This document shows positions 34,172 to 47,589 of a stretch of DNA of 54,929 nt, piece after piece. Each line of letters starts with the position of its first letter. The stretch's first letter is position 1. Source of the stretch: Nitriliruptoraceae bacterium (GTDB lineage: Bacteria; Actinomycetota; Nitriliruptoria; Nitriliruptorales; Nitriliruptoraceae). The stretch is taken from assembly GCA_018401275.1 (NCBI GenBank), contig JAGYKW010000009.1, positions 1 through 54,929 on the forward strand, given 5' to 3'. The position numbers and the translations under genes were made by a program. Below the pieces are notes generated by a model. The model saw only the letters and a list, made by a program, of their open reading frames with translations, did not search any database and was not told where the DNA came from.

Positions 34172-36715
34172 TCAGTCCGCCTCAGGCGCAGGGAGCGGAT
34201 CCGCGTCGCCACCGCCGCCGCTGCCGGCCAGCTCGACCGGCGGGGTGTCGGGGGCGACGGGCGCGTCGATCGCGCGGAAGTCCACCGTGGTCCCGTCGGC
34301 GCTGACGTCGGCGACGATCAGCTGGCCGGAGTGGAACTCGCCGGTGAGCAGCCGCTCGCTGAGCACGTCCTCCAGCTCGCGCTGGATGGTGCGGCGCAGC
34401 GGACGAGCACCGAGCTGTGGGTCGTACCCCTTCTCCGACATCCAGATCTTGAGCGCCTCGGTGAGCTCGAGGTCGAGACCCTTGACCGCCATCTGCTTCT
34501 TCACGCGCACCATCATGAGGTCGACGATCCGGGTGACCTCCTCCATGGTGAGCGGGTGGAAGACGATGGTGTCGTCGATGCGGTTGAGGAACTCCGGACG
34601 GAAGTGCTTCTTCAGCTCGTCGTCGACCTGACGCTTCATCTTCTCGTACATCGACTCGTCGTCGGCCTTGATGAACCCGACCGCCGGGGAGGTCAGGTTC
34701 TTCGTGCCGAGGTTCGACGTCATGATGAGGATCGTGTTCTTGAAGTCGACGGTGCGTCCCTGGGCATCGGTGAGCCGCCCGTCCTCGAGGATCTGGAGCA
34801 GCGTGTTGAACACGTCGGGGTGCGCCTTCTCCACCTCGTCGAAGAGCACGACGGAGAACGGCTTGCGCCGGACCTGCTCGGTGAGCTGCCCGCCCTCGTC
34901 GTAGCCGACGTAGCCCGGGGGCGAACCGATGAGCCGGCTGACCGTGTGCTTCTCCATGTACTCGGACATGTCGAGGTGGATGAGCGCGTCCTCCTTGCCG
35001 AACAGGTACTCGGCGAGGGTCTTCGCGAGCTCGGTCTTGCCCACGCCCGACGGGCCGAGGAAGATGAACGAGCCGGACGGACGCTTCGGGTCCTTGAGGC
35101 CCGCGCGCGTGCGGCGGATCGCCTTGGAGACGGCGGAGATCGCCTGCTCCTGACCGATGACGCGCTTGTGGAGCTCGTCCTCCATGTGCAGGAGCCGGTC
35201 GGACTCCTCCTCGGTGAGCTTCACGATCGGGATGCCGGTCCAGTTCGACAGCACGTCGGCGATGACGTCCTCGTCGACGGTCAGGACGGTGTCCATCCCC
35301 TCGCTGCGCCACTCCTGCTCACGACGCTCGCGCTTCTCGAGCAGCTTGCGCTCCTCGTCGCGCAGGCCGGCGGCGCGCTCGAAGTCCTGCGCGTCGATCG
35401 CCGCCTCCTTCGTCGAGCGCATCGCTGCGATCTCCGCGTCGAGGTCCTGCAGGTCGGGCGGCGTGGTCATCGAACGGATGCGCAGACGCGAGCCGGCCTC
35501 GTCGATGAGGTCGATGGCCTTGTCCGGCAGGAAGCGGTCGGAGATGTAGCGGTCCGCGTACTCGACGGCCGCCGACAGCGCGTCGTCGGTGATCGTGACA
35601 CGGTGGTGCGCCTCGTAACGGTCGCGCAGGCCCTTGAGGATCTCGACGGCGTGCTCGAGCGACGGCTGGTCGACCTTCACCGGCTGGAAGCGCCGCTCGA
35701 GCGCGGCGTCCTTCTCGAGGTGCTTGCGGTACTCGTCGGTGGTCGTCGCACCGATGGTCTGCAGCTCGCCACGCGCGAGCATCGGCTTGAGGATGCTGGC
35801 CGCGTCGATCGCACCCTCGGCCGCACCTGCGCCGACGAGCGTGTGGATCTCGTCGATGAAGAGGATGATGTCCCCGCGGGTGGTGATCTCCTTGAGGACC
35901 TTCTTCAGGCGCTCCTCGAAGTCACCGCGGTAGCGCGAGCCGGCGACGAGCGCACCGAGGTCGAGCGTGTAGAGGTGCTTGTCGGTCAGGGTCTCGGGGA
36001 CCTCGCCGGCGACGATGCGCTGGGCGAGTCCCTCGACGATCGCGGTCTTGCCGACGCCCGGCTCACCGATGAGCACCGGGTTGTTCTTCGTGCGACGCGA
36101 CAGGACCTGCATGACGCGCTCGATCTCGCGCGCACGCCCGATGACCGGGTCGAGGTCGCCCTCGCGTGCGGCCTGCGTCAGGTTGCGCCCGAACTGGTCG
36201 AGGATCGCGGACCCGTCACGCGCGCCGCCGGTCGAGCCCTCGCCCACGCCAGCGCCGGCCTTCGAACCCTCGCCACCGGCGTAGCCGGCGAGCAGCTGGA
36301 TGACCTGCTGGCGCACGCGGTTGAGGTCCGCACCGAGCTTCTGCAGCACCTGCGCGGCGACACCGTCGCCCTCACGGATCAGCCCGAGGAGGATGTGCTC
36401 GGTGCCGATGTAGTTGTGTCCGAGCTGCAGCGCCTCACGCAGGGACAGCTCGAGGACCTTCTTCGCACGCGGGGTGAACGGGATGTGCCCGGCCGGAGCG
36501 GACTGGCCGCGACCGATGATCTCGCCGACCTGCTCGCGGACGTTCTCGAGCGACACGTTCATCGACTCGAGCGCCTTCGCGGCGACGCCCTCACCCTCGT
36601 GGATCAACCCGAGGAGGATGTGCTCCGTCCCGATGTAGTTGTGGTTGAGCATCCTCGCCTCTTCCTGGGCGAGGACCACGACCCTGCGGGCCCTGTCGGT
36701 GAACCGCTCGAACAT
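34172..36715 (-). CDS. clpC: ATP-dependent Clp protease ATP-binding subunit
   Basis: An 847-aa ClpC: two N-terminal Clp_N repeats ([20 protein letters not shown] and '[19 protein letters not shown]'), AAA-1 with '[19 protein letters not shown]', a UVR-like middle '[20 protein letters not shown]', AAA-2 '[20 protein letters not shown]'. Unfolds substrates for ClpP. ATG 36715 with AAGG 9 nt upstream. Long upstream in-frame sequence is non-coding. Confidence 0.96.
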   Translation of the reverse strand: MFERFTDRARRVVVLAQEEARMLNHNYIGTEHILLGLIHEGEGVAAKALESMNVSLENVREQVGEIIGRGQSAPAGHIPFTPRAKKVLELSLREALQLGHNYIGTEHILLGLIREGDGVAAQVLQKLGADLNRVRQQVIQLLAGYAGGEGSKAGAGVGEGSTGGARDGSAILDQFGRNLTQAAREGDLDPVIGRAREIERVMQVLSRRTKNNPVLIGEPGVGKTAIVEGLAQRIVAGEVPETLTDKHLYTLDLGALVAGSRYRGDFEERLKKVLKEITTRGDIILFIDEIHTLVGAGAAEGAIDAASILKPMLARGELQTIGATTTDEYRKHLEKDAALERRFQPVKVDQPSLEHAVEILKGLRDRYEAHHRVTITDDALSAAVEYADRYISDRFLPDKAIDLIDEAGSRLRIRSMTTPPDLQDLDAEIAAMRSTKEAAIDAQDFERAAGLRDEERKLLEKRERREQEWRSEGMDTVLTVDEDVIADVLSNWTGIPIVKLTEEESDRLLHMEDELHKRVIGQEQAISAVSKAIRRTRAGLKDPKRPSGSFIFLGPSGVGKTELAKTLAEYLFGKEDALIHLDMSEYMEKHTVSRLIGSPPGYVGYDEGGQLTEQVRRKPFSVVLFDEVEKAHPDVFNTLLQILEDGRLTDAQGRTVDFKNTILIMTSNLGTKNLTSPAVGFIKADDESMYEKMKRQVDDELKKHFRPEFLNRIDDTIVFHPLTMEEVTRIVDLMMVRVKKQMAVKGLDLELTEALKIWMSEKGYDPQLGARPLRRTIQRELEDVLSERLLTGEFHSGQLIVADVSADGTTVDFRAIDAPVAPDTPPVELAGSGGGGDADPLPAPEAD

Positions 36716-36918
36716 CGCGCTGCCTTCTCGTCGTCGGGGCCGAGCGTAACCCATGCCTCCGTCGGCGCTCCGGGCCGGAAGGGCCGGAACCGCTGCCGGA
36801 GAGGCAGGGGGACGCTCTTCTGAGGGTTCGGCGCCGACTGGGGTCACGGTTCACCCGGGCGGTCCACACCGGGCGACAGGCGCAGGACCTGCGCCGGCGT
36901 CGCGCAGGTCACCTGCTG

Positions 36919-38448
<1,530 letters not shown>

Positions 38449-38523
38449 GGGGGCCTCGCGGTCAACGGTCAGCGGTCGGCGGCCGCTCGGGGCGCTCCGG
38501 CCACGCGGAGCGTCGCGCGGACC

Positions 38524-39549
38524 CTACCCCTCATCCCCTCCGGCCCGAGGGTCGGCCGTCCCTGCCAGCGCGTCGAGCAGGCGCTGCTCGTCGGCCGCAT
38601 CACCGAGCAGGACGTTGTCGATCAGCCGGACGGTGGCCTCGCCCGCACCGACGTGGGCGGCGACGGCGAGCAGCATCTGGACCCGGCGCGCGTCCGGCCC
38701 CTCGCCCGCCTCCCCGCCCGGCCCCTCGCCCAGCCCCCCGATCGGGCGCTCGATCGGGACGATGCGGTCGGGGTCGACGGTCTCGAGGTAGTCGATGCGC
38801 AGCCCGTCACCGGCGAGCACCGCGGTGGCCGCGTCACGCACGCCCACCGGATCGAGCGCTGCGCCTCGCGCGCGTGCCTCGCGGGCGACCGCGACCCCGG
38901 CGGCGAGCGCAGCAGGGATCCGGCGCGCGACCGCGCGCGCAGCGTCGTCGAGCAGCCGGTTGCGGCTCGAGGTCGCGACGCCGTCGTGGTCGCGCACCGT
39001 CGGGGCGGCGTCGACCTCCACGGCATGGCCCTGCATCGCGACGAGCCGGCGCACGACCACCAGCTGCTGATGGTCCTTGCGGCCCATGACGACGACGGTC
39101 GGCCGCACCGCACGCAGCAGCGCGTCGACGACGGTCGCGACACCGTCGAAGTGTCCGGGACGCGACGCCCCGCACAGGTGATCGGTCACGTCGGGCACCC
39201 GCAGCGTGCGCGCCGCACCGTCGGGGTAGACGTCGTCGACGCTCGGGGTGTAGACGATGAGGGAGGCGTCGAGCGTCGCGGCGAGCGCAGCGAGCTGCGC
39301 CAGGTCGTCGTCGAGGGTGCGCGGGTAGGCGGCGAGGTCGGCTGCGACATCGAACTGGGTCGGGTTGACGAAGATGCTGACGACGACGGTCGGTGCGAGC
39401 GTCGCGGCGCGCCGCACCAGCGTGAGGTGCCCGACGTGCAGCGCACCCATCGTCGGGACGAACGCGATCGCCTCTGCACTCGCACGCGCCGCGTCGAGCG
39501 CGGCCTCGAGCGCCACCCGGTCGTCACATCGGACGAGCGTCCCGCTCAT
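38524..39549 (-). CDS. panC: Pantothenate synthetase (pantoate-beta-alanine ligase)
   Basis: A 341-aa PanC: 'VPTMGALHVGHLTLVRRAAT' holds the HxGH, with VVVSIFVNPTQFDVAADLAA and MGRKDHQQLVVVRRLVAMQG; KTTR-like loop as ATSSRNRLLDDAARAVARRI. Joins pantoate and beta-alanine. ATG overlaps the DUF2520 TGA (ATGA), typical of actinobacteria. panD is not here. Confidence 0.95.
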   Translation of the reverse strand: MSGTLVRCDDRVALEAALDAARASAEAIAFVPTMGALHVGHLTLVRRAATLAPTVVVSIFVNPTQFDVAADLAAYPRTLDDDLAQLAALAATLDASLIVYTPSVDDVYPDGAARTLRVPDVTDHLCGASRPGHFDGVATVVDALLRAVRPTVVVMGRKDHQQLVVVRRLVAMQGHAVEVDAAPTVRDHDGVATSSRNRLLDDAARAVARRIPAALAAGVAVAREARARGAALDPVGVRDAATAVLAGDGLRIDYLETVDPDRIVPIERPIGGLGEGPGGEAGEGPDARRVQMLLAVAAHVGAGEATVRLIDNVLLGDAADEQRLLDALAGTADPRAGGDEG

Positions 39550-40433
39550 GCGTCAGCCCCGGACGGCCCCGCCGACGGCTCGGCGAGCAGCTGCGCGAGG
39601 GTCGCTGCGGCCTCCGGGTCGAGCGCCGGTCGCACGGCGAGCAGCACGGCCCGCGACAGCGCCCGGTAGGCGGCGGCGACCTCGGGGAGGTCGGGCGCGA
39701 TCGCGTCGAGATGCGCGCGCACGGTCGCCGCGTCACCGCGCACGACCGGGCCGGTGAGTGCCGCTGCACCGCCCGCGGCGGCCGTGTCGACGCTCGCGTG
39801 CGCGATCGGTGCGATGAGCCGACCCGCGTCGGCGATGCCCGCCGAGCGCAGCAGCAGCCCCGCGGTGACGACCGCAGCACCGACGGTGTTCGACGCGAGC
39901 GCGAGCGCTGCGTGGTAGCGCACGCGCGCGTCCTCCGGCACGTCGAACGGGTCACCACCGAGGTCGTGCACCAGCTCGTGGGCCCAGCTGCGGTCCCGGC
40001 TCCCCGCGGTGACCGCCCATGCGACACCGTGCAGCAGTGACGGGTCCGACGCGCCGGTCGGCACGGTCGTCGCCGGATGGAGCGCAGCGATGCGGGCCCC
40101 GGCGAGCCCTGCGCGACGCAGCGGAGCCGTCCCGTGCACACCGGCGAGATGGACGACGCCGTGGGACTCGTCGAGCGCATCGGCGCGGACCAGCCGGTCG
40201 ACGACGGCCTCGATCGCCGCGTCGGGGGTCGCGATCACGACGAGTCCGACGCCCTGCGCGACCTCCTCGAGCGGCACGTCGCGCACCCCTGCGAGGCCTT
40301 CGCGCAGCCGTGCCCGTGACGCGTCCGACCCGCCGGCGACGCGCACGACGGACGTCCCCGACGCGGTCAGCGCGTGCGCGACGAGCGTGCCGAGTCGCCC
40401 CGGCCCGACGACCGCAGCACGACGCGCACTCAT
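39546..40433 (-). CDS. Rossmann-like/DUF2520 protein (oxidoreductase-like)
   Basis: A 295-aa protein with an N-terminal dinucleotide-binding 'RRAAVVGPGRLGTLVAHALT' and a C-terminal helical DUF2520 ('RVRYHAALALASNTVGAAVV'). Resembles ketopantoate reductase, and is conserved next to panC in actinobacteria; a role as pantoate-forming reductase is plausible. ATG 40433 lies 10 nt after folK. Confidence 0.88.
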   Translation of the reverse strand: MSARRAAVVGPGRLGTLVAHALTASGTSVVRVAGGSDASRARLREGLAGVRDVPLEEVAQGVGLVVIATPDAAIEAVVDRLVRADALDESHGVVHLAGVHGTAPLRRAGLAGARIAALHPATTVPTGASDPSLLHGVAWAVTAGSRDRSWAHELVHDLGGDPFDVPEDARVRYHAALALASNTVGAAVVTAGLLLRSAGIADAGRLIAPIAHASVDTAAAGGAAALTGPVVRGDAATVRAHLDAIAPDLPEVAAAYRALSRAVLLAVRPALDPEAAATLAQLLAEPSAGPSGADA

Positions 40434-40443
40434 GACGGCACGC

Positions 40444-41091
40444 TCATGATCGGGCCCCGTGCTCGCGCGCCACGTCCTCGAGGCCGGGCCGCAGGAAACC
40501 GGCGGCCGGCGCGATGGGACCGTCGGGCTGCGCGAGGTGCGCGGTCGGGGCCTCCTCGAGCCGGCCCACGAGCTGGATGTCCTCGATCGGCCCACCGGCG
40601 GCGAGCCGGCTCAGCGCGACCGCGATGCGCGTCCCGTCCCCCGGCAGCGCACCACCCGGCCACACCTCGAGCAGCGGCACGAGCACGAAGGCGCGCTGCG
40701 TGATGCGCGGGTGCGGGACGGTGAGCTCGGGCAGGTCGCGCAGCTCGTCGCCGTGCACGAGCAGGTCGATGTCGATCGGGCGCGGCCCCCAACGCTGCTC
40801 GTCCGTCCGGTCACGACCGAGCAGGCCTTCCAGCTCGAGCGTCGCGGCGAGCAGCGTCTCCGGACCGATGTCAGCGCGCGCCCGCACGACGAGGTTGAGG
40901 TAGTCGTCCTGAGGGACATGACGAGGGTCGTCCGGTGGCGGCCATGGCGGCGTCGCGTAGACCGACGAGACCTCCTCGACCGTGACACCGTCGAGGTCGC
41001 CGATCAGCTCGACAGCGGCCGCGAGCTGCGTCATCGCGTCCCCGACGTTCGCCCCGAGGCCGAGCAGGACCGGGCTGTGCACGACGCTCAC
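40444..41091 (-). CDS. folK: 2-amino-4-hydroxy-6-hydroxymethyldihydropteridine pyrophosphokinase
   Basis: A 215-aa HPPK: 'VLLGLGANVGDAMTQLAAAV', the substrate stretch VSSVYATPPWPP, 'RWGPRPIDIDLLVHGDELRD' and 'LTVPHPRITQRAFVLVPLLE'. Transfers pyrophosphate in folate synthesis. GTG 41091 overlaps the folB TGA. A C-terminal extension of about 45 residues beyond the core is low in conservation. Confidence 0.93.
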   Translation of the reverse strand: MSVVHSPVLLGLGANVGDAMTQLAAAVELIGDLDGVTVEEVSSVYATPPWPPPDDPRHVPQDDYLNLVVRARADIGPETLLAATLELEGLLGRDRTDEQRWGPRPIDIDLLVHGDELRDLPELTVPHPRITQRAFVLVPLLEVWPGGALPGDGTRIAVALSRLAAGGPIEDIQLVGRLEEAPTAHLAQPDGPIAPAAGFLRPGLEDVAREHGARS

Positions 41092-41447
41092 CGCGTGCGC
41101 CGGACCGTCACGACGACGTCGGCCAGCGGGACCGGCACGGGAGCATGCGGCTTGTGGACGGTGACGGTGACCGCGTCGACCTTCGGTCGGTCGAGGCAGA
41201 CCTCTGCCAGTCGCGTCGCGAGCCGCTCGATGAGGTCGTAGCGCTCGTCACGGACGACAGCAGCGAGGTCGGCCGACAGCGCGCCGTAGTCGACCGTGTC
41301 GCCGAGGTGGTCGCTCGCTCCGGCGGGTGCGAGGTCCAGCTCGAGCGCGACGTCGACGGTGAACGTCTGCCCGAGCTCCTGCTCGTGGGGCAGCACGCCG
41401 TGACGCCCGAAGGCCTCGATGCCGCGCAGCTCGATCCGGTCCATCAT
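41088..41447 (-). CDS. folB: Dihydroneopterin aldolase
   Basis: A 119-aa FolB: 'RIELRGIEAFGRHGVLPHEQ' and VDVALELDLAP, DTVDYGALSADLAAV, ERYDLIERLATRLAEVCL, 'VTVTVHKPHAPVPVPLADVV'. ATG 41447, overlapped with the folP stop. Confidence 0.95.
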   Translation of the reverse strand: MMDRIELRGIEAFGRHGVLPHEQELGQTFTVDVALELDLAPAGASDHLGDTVDYGALSADLAAVVRDERYDLIERLATRLAEVCLDRPKVDAVTVTVHKPHAPVPVPLADVVVTVRRTR

Positions 41448-42322
41448 CGTCTCCCGCTCTCCGGGTCGCGCTGACCCGCATCGATCGCCTGCTGGACGGC
41501 GAGCGCCTCCACGGTCGCGGCGACGTCGTGGACCCGCAGGATGCGGGCTCCGTCGCGCGCCGCGAGCACGGCACTCGCGAGTGAACCCGCCAGGCGGTCC
41601 GAAGGGGACGCGACGCCGGTGAGCCGGCCGAGGAACGACTTCCGCGACGTCCCGACGAGCACCGGCGGGCCCAGCGCGCACAGGCGCGGGAGGGCGCGGA
41701 GCAGCGCCAGGTTGTGCTCGAGCGTCTTGCCGAACCCGATGCCCGGATCGATGGCGAGCGCGTCGCTCGCGATGCCGGCGGCACGGGCCGCATCGACGGC
41801 GGTGCGCAGCTCGGCCTCGACCTCGGCGACGACGTCGTCGAAGCGTGGGTCGTCCTGCATCGTGCGTGGTTCGCCGCGCAGGTGCATCGCGACGTAGCCC
41901 GCACCTGCGGCGGCGACGGCCGCGAGCATCCCGTCGTCCGGAGCGAGCGCGCCCACGTCGTTCACGAGCGACGCGCCCGCGTCCAGCGCGGCACGTGCGA
42001 CCGCGGTGCGGCGCGTGTCGATGGAGACGACGACGCCGTGGGCCACGAGCCCGGCGACGACGGGCACCACCCGTGCACGCTCGTCATCGACCGCGACGGG
42101 GGACGCACCGGGGCGGGTCGACTCGCCGCCGACGTCGACGCAGTCGGCACCGTCGGCGATCATGGCGAGTCCGAGCGCGATCGCGCGGTCGGGTGAGCCG
42201 TCCGCGCCGAGCGCACGACCGCCGTCGCTGAAGGAGTCGGGCGTGACGTTGAGCACGCCCATCACCACGGGCCGGCGCGAGGTCGGGAGCGCACCGGTCG
42301 CATGCCGCAGGTCGGTGGTCAC
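41444..42322 (-). CDS. folP: Dihydropteroate synthase
   Basis: A 292-aa DHPS: '[20 protein letters not shown]', [18 protein letters not shown], '[20 protein letters not shown]', [15 protein letters not shown]. Condenses p-aminobenzoate with the pterin pyrophosphate. GTG 42322 overlaps the folE TGA; the frame upstream is a shadow of folE. Confidence 0.94.
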   Translation of the reverse strand: MTTDLRHATGALPTSRRPVVMGVLNVTPDSFSDGGRALGADGSPDRAIALGLAMIADGADCVDVGGESTRPGASPVAVDDERARVVPVVAGLVAHGVVVSIDTRRTAVARAALDAGASLVNDVGALAPDDGMLAAVAAAGAGYVAMHLRGEPRTMQDDPRFDDVVAEVEAELRTAVDAARAAGIASDALAIDPGIGFGKTLEHNLALLRALPRLCALGPPVLVGTSRKSFLGRLTGVASPSDRLAGSLASAVLAARDGARILRVHDVAATVEALAVQQAIDAGQRDPESGRR

Positions 42323-42959
42323 CGGCGCAGCAGCGCCATCGCCTCGGCGCGCGTCTTCTCGTCGCTGCGGAAGATGCCGCGCACGCTCGAGGTCACCGTG
42401 GAGGCGCCGGGCTTGCGGATGCCACGCATCTCCATGCAGAGGTGGCGGGCCTCGATGACGACGAGCACGCCGCGCGGCTCGAGCGCACGTTCGAGCGCGT
42501 CGGCGATCTGCGTCGTCATGCGTTCCTGGAGTCCGGGCCGCTTCGCGCACACGTCGACGAGCCGAGCGAGCTTCGACAGGCCCGTGATCCGGCCGTCCTT
42601 GCCGGGCAGGTACGCGACGTGCGCCTCGCCCATGAACGGCACCAGATGATGCTCGCACATCGAGTGGAACGGGATGTCGCGCATCATCACGATCTCGTCG
42701 TGCGACTCATCGAACGTCACGGAGAGCACGTCGGCCGGGTCGATGTGCATCCCGGCGAAGATCTCGTCGTAGGCGCGCGCGACGCGGGCGGGCGTGTCGA
42801 CGATCCCCGGACGCTCGGGGTCCTCCCCGATGGCCTCGAGCAGGAGCCGGACCGCGTGCTCGATCTTCGCGTGGTCGAACACGGCCTGCGGTGCGACGCC
42901 GGTGACGTGCTCGACGCGTGCGGCGGACAGCTCGTCGCTCCCGTCGGGGCGGTCGATCG

Positions 42960-42966
<7 letters not shown>
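42319..42966 (-). CDS. folE: GTP cyclohydrolase I
   Basis: A 215-aa GTP cyclohydrolase IA: '[20 protein letters not shown]' with Zn ligands Cys and His, '[20 protein letters not shown]', and [15 protein letters not shown]. First step of tetrahydrofolate. Either of two adjacent GTGs (42966, 42963) could start; the latter overlaps the ftsH TGA. Confidence 0.95.
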
Positions 42967-44954
<1,988 letters not shown>

Positions 44955-45081
44955 GGGATGACCTCAGGGTCCCCGCGAGGTGGACCGCAGCGGGACGGAG
45001 GGGGCCGGACTACGCGGAACCTGAGGCTACCACCGCCCTGGGATGGCCCCTCGGGCCGTTCAGGCGCCGGTCACGCGCCGG

Positions 45082-45672
45082 TCACGCGCCGGTGCCGGGC
45101 TTGAGGCTCACGATGTGCGGGATGCCGCGGTAGCGCTCGGCGTAGTCGAGCCCGTAGCCGACGACGAACACGTCGGGGACCTCGAAGCCGATGTAGCGCA
45201 CGGGCAGTTCGACCTCGCGGCGGCTGGGCTTGGTCAGCAGCGACAGCACCTCGACGCTCGCAGGGTTGCGCGAGCGCAGGTTCTTGATGAGGTAGTCGAG
45301 CGTCAGTCCGGTGTCGACGATGTCCTCGACGAGCAGCACGTCGCGGCCCTCGATCTCGGTGTCGAGGTCCTTGAGGATGCGGACCACGCCCGACGAGGTC
45401 GTGGACGACCCGTACGACGAGCAGGCCATGAAGTCGATCGCGGACGGGATGGTGAGCCGGCGGGCGAGGTCGCTGAGCGTGAAGACGGCACCCCGCAGCA
45501 CGCCGACGAGCAGCAGGTCGGTGTCACGGCCGGCGTAGTCCCGGTCCACCTCGGCAGCGAGCTCGTCGAGCCGCGCGGCGATGCGGTCCGCCGGGATGAG
45601 GATCTCCTCGACGTTTTCTCGCAGCTGCTCAGGGATCCAGAGGTCGTCGCGTTCCGCGGATGTGCTCGACAT
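45082..45672 (-). CDS. hpt: Hypoxanthine phosphoribosyltransferase
   Basis: A 196-aa purine-salvage PRTase. PRPP motif as 'RDVLLVEDIVDTGLTLDYLI', and FMACSSYGSS (flexible loop). ATG 45672 chosen with GAGGG upstream; tilS stop lies 59 nt upstream. tilS-hpt-ftsH is a conserved order. Confidence 0.95.
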   Translation of the reverse strand: MSSTSAERDDLWIPEQLRENVEEILIPADRIAARLDELAAEVDRDYAGRDTDLLLVGVLRGAVFTLSDLARRLTIPSAIDFMACSSYGSSTTSSGVVRILKDLDTEIEGRDVLLVEDIVDTGLTLDYLIKNLRSRNPASVEVLSLLTKPSRREVELPVRYIGFEVPDVFVVGYGLDYAERYRGIPHIVSLKPGTGA

Positions 45673-45731
45673 GGCGCCCTCGTCCTGCGACGGTCCGGGA
45701 GGCGCCGCGGGAGTGAGACTACTCGCGCCGG

Positions 45732-47132
45732 TCACGTGCTCGGATCGTGCACCGTCACGTCAACAGCGAGCCCCGGGACCCAGCGCGGTAGGCCATCGCG
45801 GTCGGTGACGACCGGCAGCAGGTCGCGCACGACGCGTGGCACGCCGGCCTCCCCCATCACGTCCGCGAGCGTGCGCGTCCCACCGGCGAGCCGGATTCGG
45901 TCGCCGGGGCGACGGGTGCGAACGGTGAGCGGCCCCGTGAGCGCACCGACCGCTCGGAGCCGTACAGCACGGCGAGTCGATGCGAGTCCGGGCGGCAGGA
46001 CGCCGTCCCCGACCACACCGAGTTCGAGCCGCGCGTCGTCGCCGGCACCGAGGAGAACGGCATGAAGCCGAAGCGACGAGGCGGGATGATGGAGCTCGAC
46101 GCTTCCGAAGCGGCCCGGGAGGAGGATGACGTGCGCGAGTTCGCGGGGATCGAGCGGGCGGGCGGGACGCACGAGGTGCCAGCCGCGATCGACGGTCGCG
46201 TCGAGGGGGCCGGGAAGCGTCGCTCGCCATCCGTCGGGCGCGTGGAGGAACCGTTCAACGCTCGCCGAATCGATGGGGCCGAGCAGCCGCCGGAGCAGCC
46301 GGCGCGTGAGCGCTACGGGGGCATCGCGCAGCACGTCGCTCGCGATGGCACGCACCGGCCCGACACGAACGATCGGCGAAAGGGCGACGAGCGCGTCGAC
46401 AGCAGCTTCGAGGACCTCCACCTCGTCGCGCGCGAGCGCTGCGGTGCGGGTGAGCGCACCGACGGGATCGGGACCGAGGTCGGCGAGCACGGGGAGGACG
46501 TCGCGCCGTAGGCGGACGCGTGCGAATGACGGGTCGTCGTTCATCGGATCATGGGTCGCGTGACTCATCACGTCCGGGTCGATGGCGTGCGCAGCAGCAT
46601 GGACGTCATCACGTCGGATGTTGAGGAGCGGTCGCAAGCGCGGTCCAGCGTGGTGCGTCATCCCTGCGAGGCCGTCCGTCCCTGTCCCGCGGACGAGCCG
46701 GAGCAGCACGGTCTCCGCTTGGTCCTCCGCGTGGTGGGCGAGCAGAACCGCATCCGCCCCACGCCGTGAGGCTTCGGCCTCGAGCGCACTGTGACGTGCG
46801 TCTCGGGCGTCGGACTCGATGCCACGCCCGGTGCGGCTGACGGTGACGGGCAGCACGACATGCTCCACGCCGAGCCTGAGGGCGAGCGATGCGACGGCCT
46901 CGCCCTCACGCTGGTCATCGGCTGGGGTGCGCAGTCCATGCGTGACATGCGCAAGGACGAGATGGAGGTCGGGCCTCGCGGCTCGGGCGAGGACGGCGAG
47001 CGCGATCGAGTCGGGCCCGCCCGAGCAGGCGAGGAGGACGACGGAGCCGGTCGCGCTCGAGGCGAGCCGAGCGCGGACGGACGCGAGAACAGCGTCAGGA
47101 CCAGTGCTGGGTGGAAGCGCCCCGATGGTCAC
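45732..47132 (-). CDS. tilS: tRNA(Ile)-lysidine synthetase
   Basis: A 466-aa TilS; the ATP-pyrophosphatase loop is 'VVLLACSGGPDSIALAVLAR', with 'AVLLAHHAEDQAETVLLRLV' and the C-terminal substrate domain 'LTVRTRRPGDRIRLAGGTRT'. Modifies C34 of tRNA-Ile(CAU). GTG 47132 is the best start before TIGALPP; the SD is weak. Confidence 0.92.
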   Translation of the reverse strand: MTIGALPPSTGPDAVLASVRARLASSATGSVVLLACSGGPDSIALAVLARAARPDLHLVLAHVTHGLRTPADDQREGEAVASLALRLGVEHVVLPVTVSRTGRGIESDARDARHSALEAEASRRGADAVLLAHHAEDQAETVLLRLVRGTGTDGLAGMTHHAGPRLRPLLNIRRDDVHAAAHAIDPDVMSHATHDPMNDDPSFARVRLRRDVLPVLADLGPDPVGALTRTAALARDEVEVLEAAVDALVALSPIVRVGPVRAIASDVLRDAPVALTRRLLRRLLGPIDSASVERFLHAPDGWRATLPGPLDATVDRGWHLVRPARPLDPRELAHVILLPGRFGSVELHHPASSLRLHAVLLGAGDDARLELGVVGDGVLPPGLASTRRAVRLRAVGALTGPLTVRTRRPGDRIRLAGGTRTLADVMGEAGVPRVVRDLLPVVTDRDGLPRWVPGLAVDVTVHDPST

Positions 47133-47146
47133 CGCGAGACCGGCGT

Positions 47147-47530
47147 TCAGCGTCGTGTCGGCGCCTTGGCGCGGCCCGGACGCTCGACGGCCCGCCAGTA
47201 GACGAGCCCCATCGTTGCAAGGCCACCGAGCCCGAGGAAGGTCAGGAGCCACGCCGCTCCCCAGGTGAACGGGACCTCGCGGTCCTCGTAGCCGCCGAGC
47301 TCGCGCGCCGGGTTCTCCTCGGCGTCACGCGGGGCGGGGTCCGGGCCGAGGAGCTCGGCGCCCTCGACCGCTAGCACGACCGAGTCAGACCCGGTCGCCG
47401 CAGCAGCGGACCCGGCCGCGCCGGCGAAGAGCATCACAACGGCGAGCATGACTGCGAAGGCAGCACCCAGCGCGCGCCGCACTGGTGGGATCAGTGGGCG
47501 GGTGAGGGTCGCATCGAGTGCCACGGCCAT
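47147..47530 (-). CDS. Secretory-type membrane protein, unknown function (127 aa)
   Basis: N-terminal hydrophobic signal segment (about 22-46, AFAVMLAVVMLFAGAAGSAA), a Pro/Glu/Asp-rich middle outside, and a C-terminal helix (WLLTFLGLGGLATMGLVYW) with basic tail. Family not recognised. Stops 14 nt before tilS start. Confidence 0.7.
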   Translation of the reverse strand: MAVALDATLTRPLIPPVRRALGAAFAVMLAVVMLFAGAAGSAAAATGSDSVVLAVEGAELLGPDPAPRDAEENPARELGGYEDREVPFTWGAAWLLTFLGLGGLATMGLVYWRAVERPGRAKAPTRR

Positions 47531-47589
47531 CCCAATCTCCGGTCGCTTCGGACATCGAAGAGTAGCCGAGGCGGTCCGGATGACCTCTC

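Noticed and set aside
33524-36823. 1099-codon open frame opposite dtxR and clpC
   Set aside because: Antisense shadow; the minus strand holds two genes with standard motifs.
36716-36918. A small gene between clpC and lysS
   Set aside because: No frame with protein-like composition and ribosome site; more likely the clpC promoter region.
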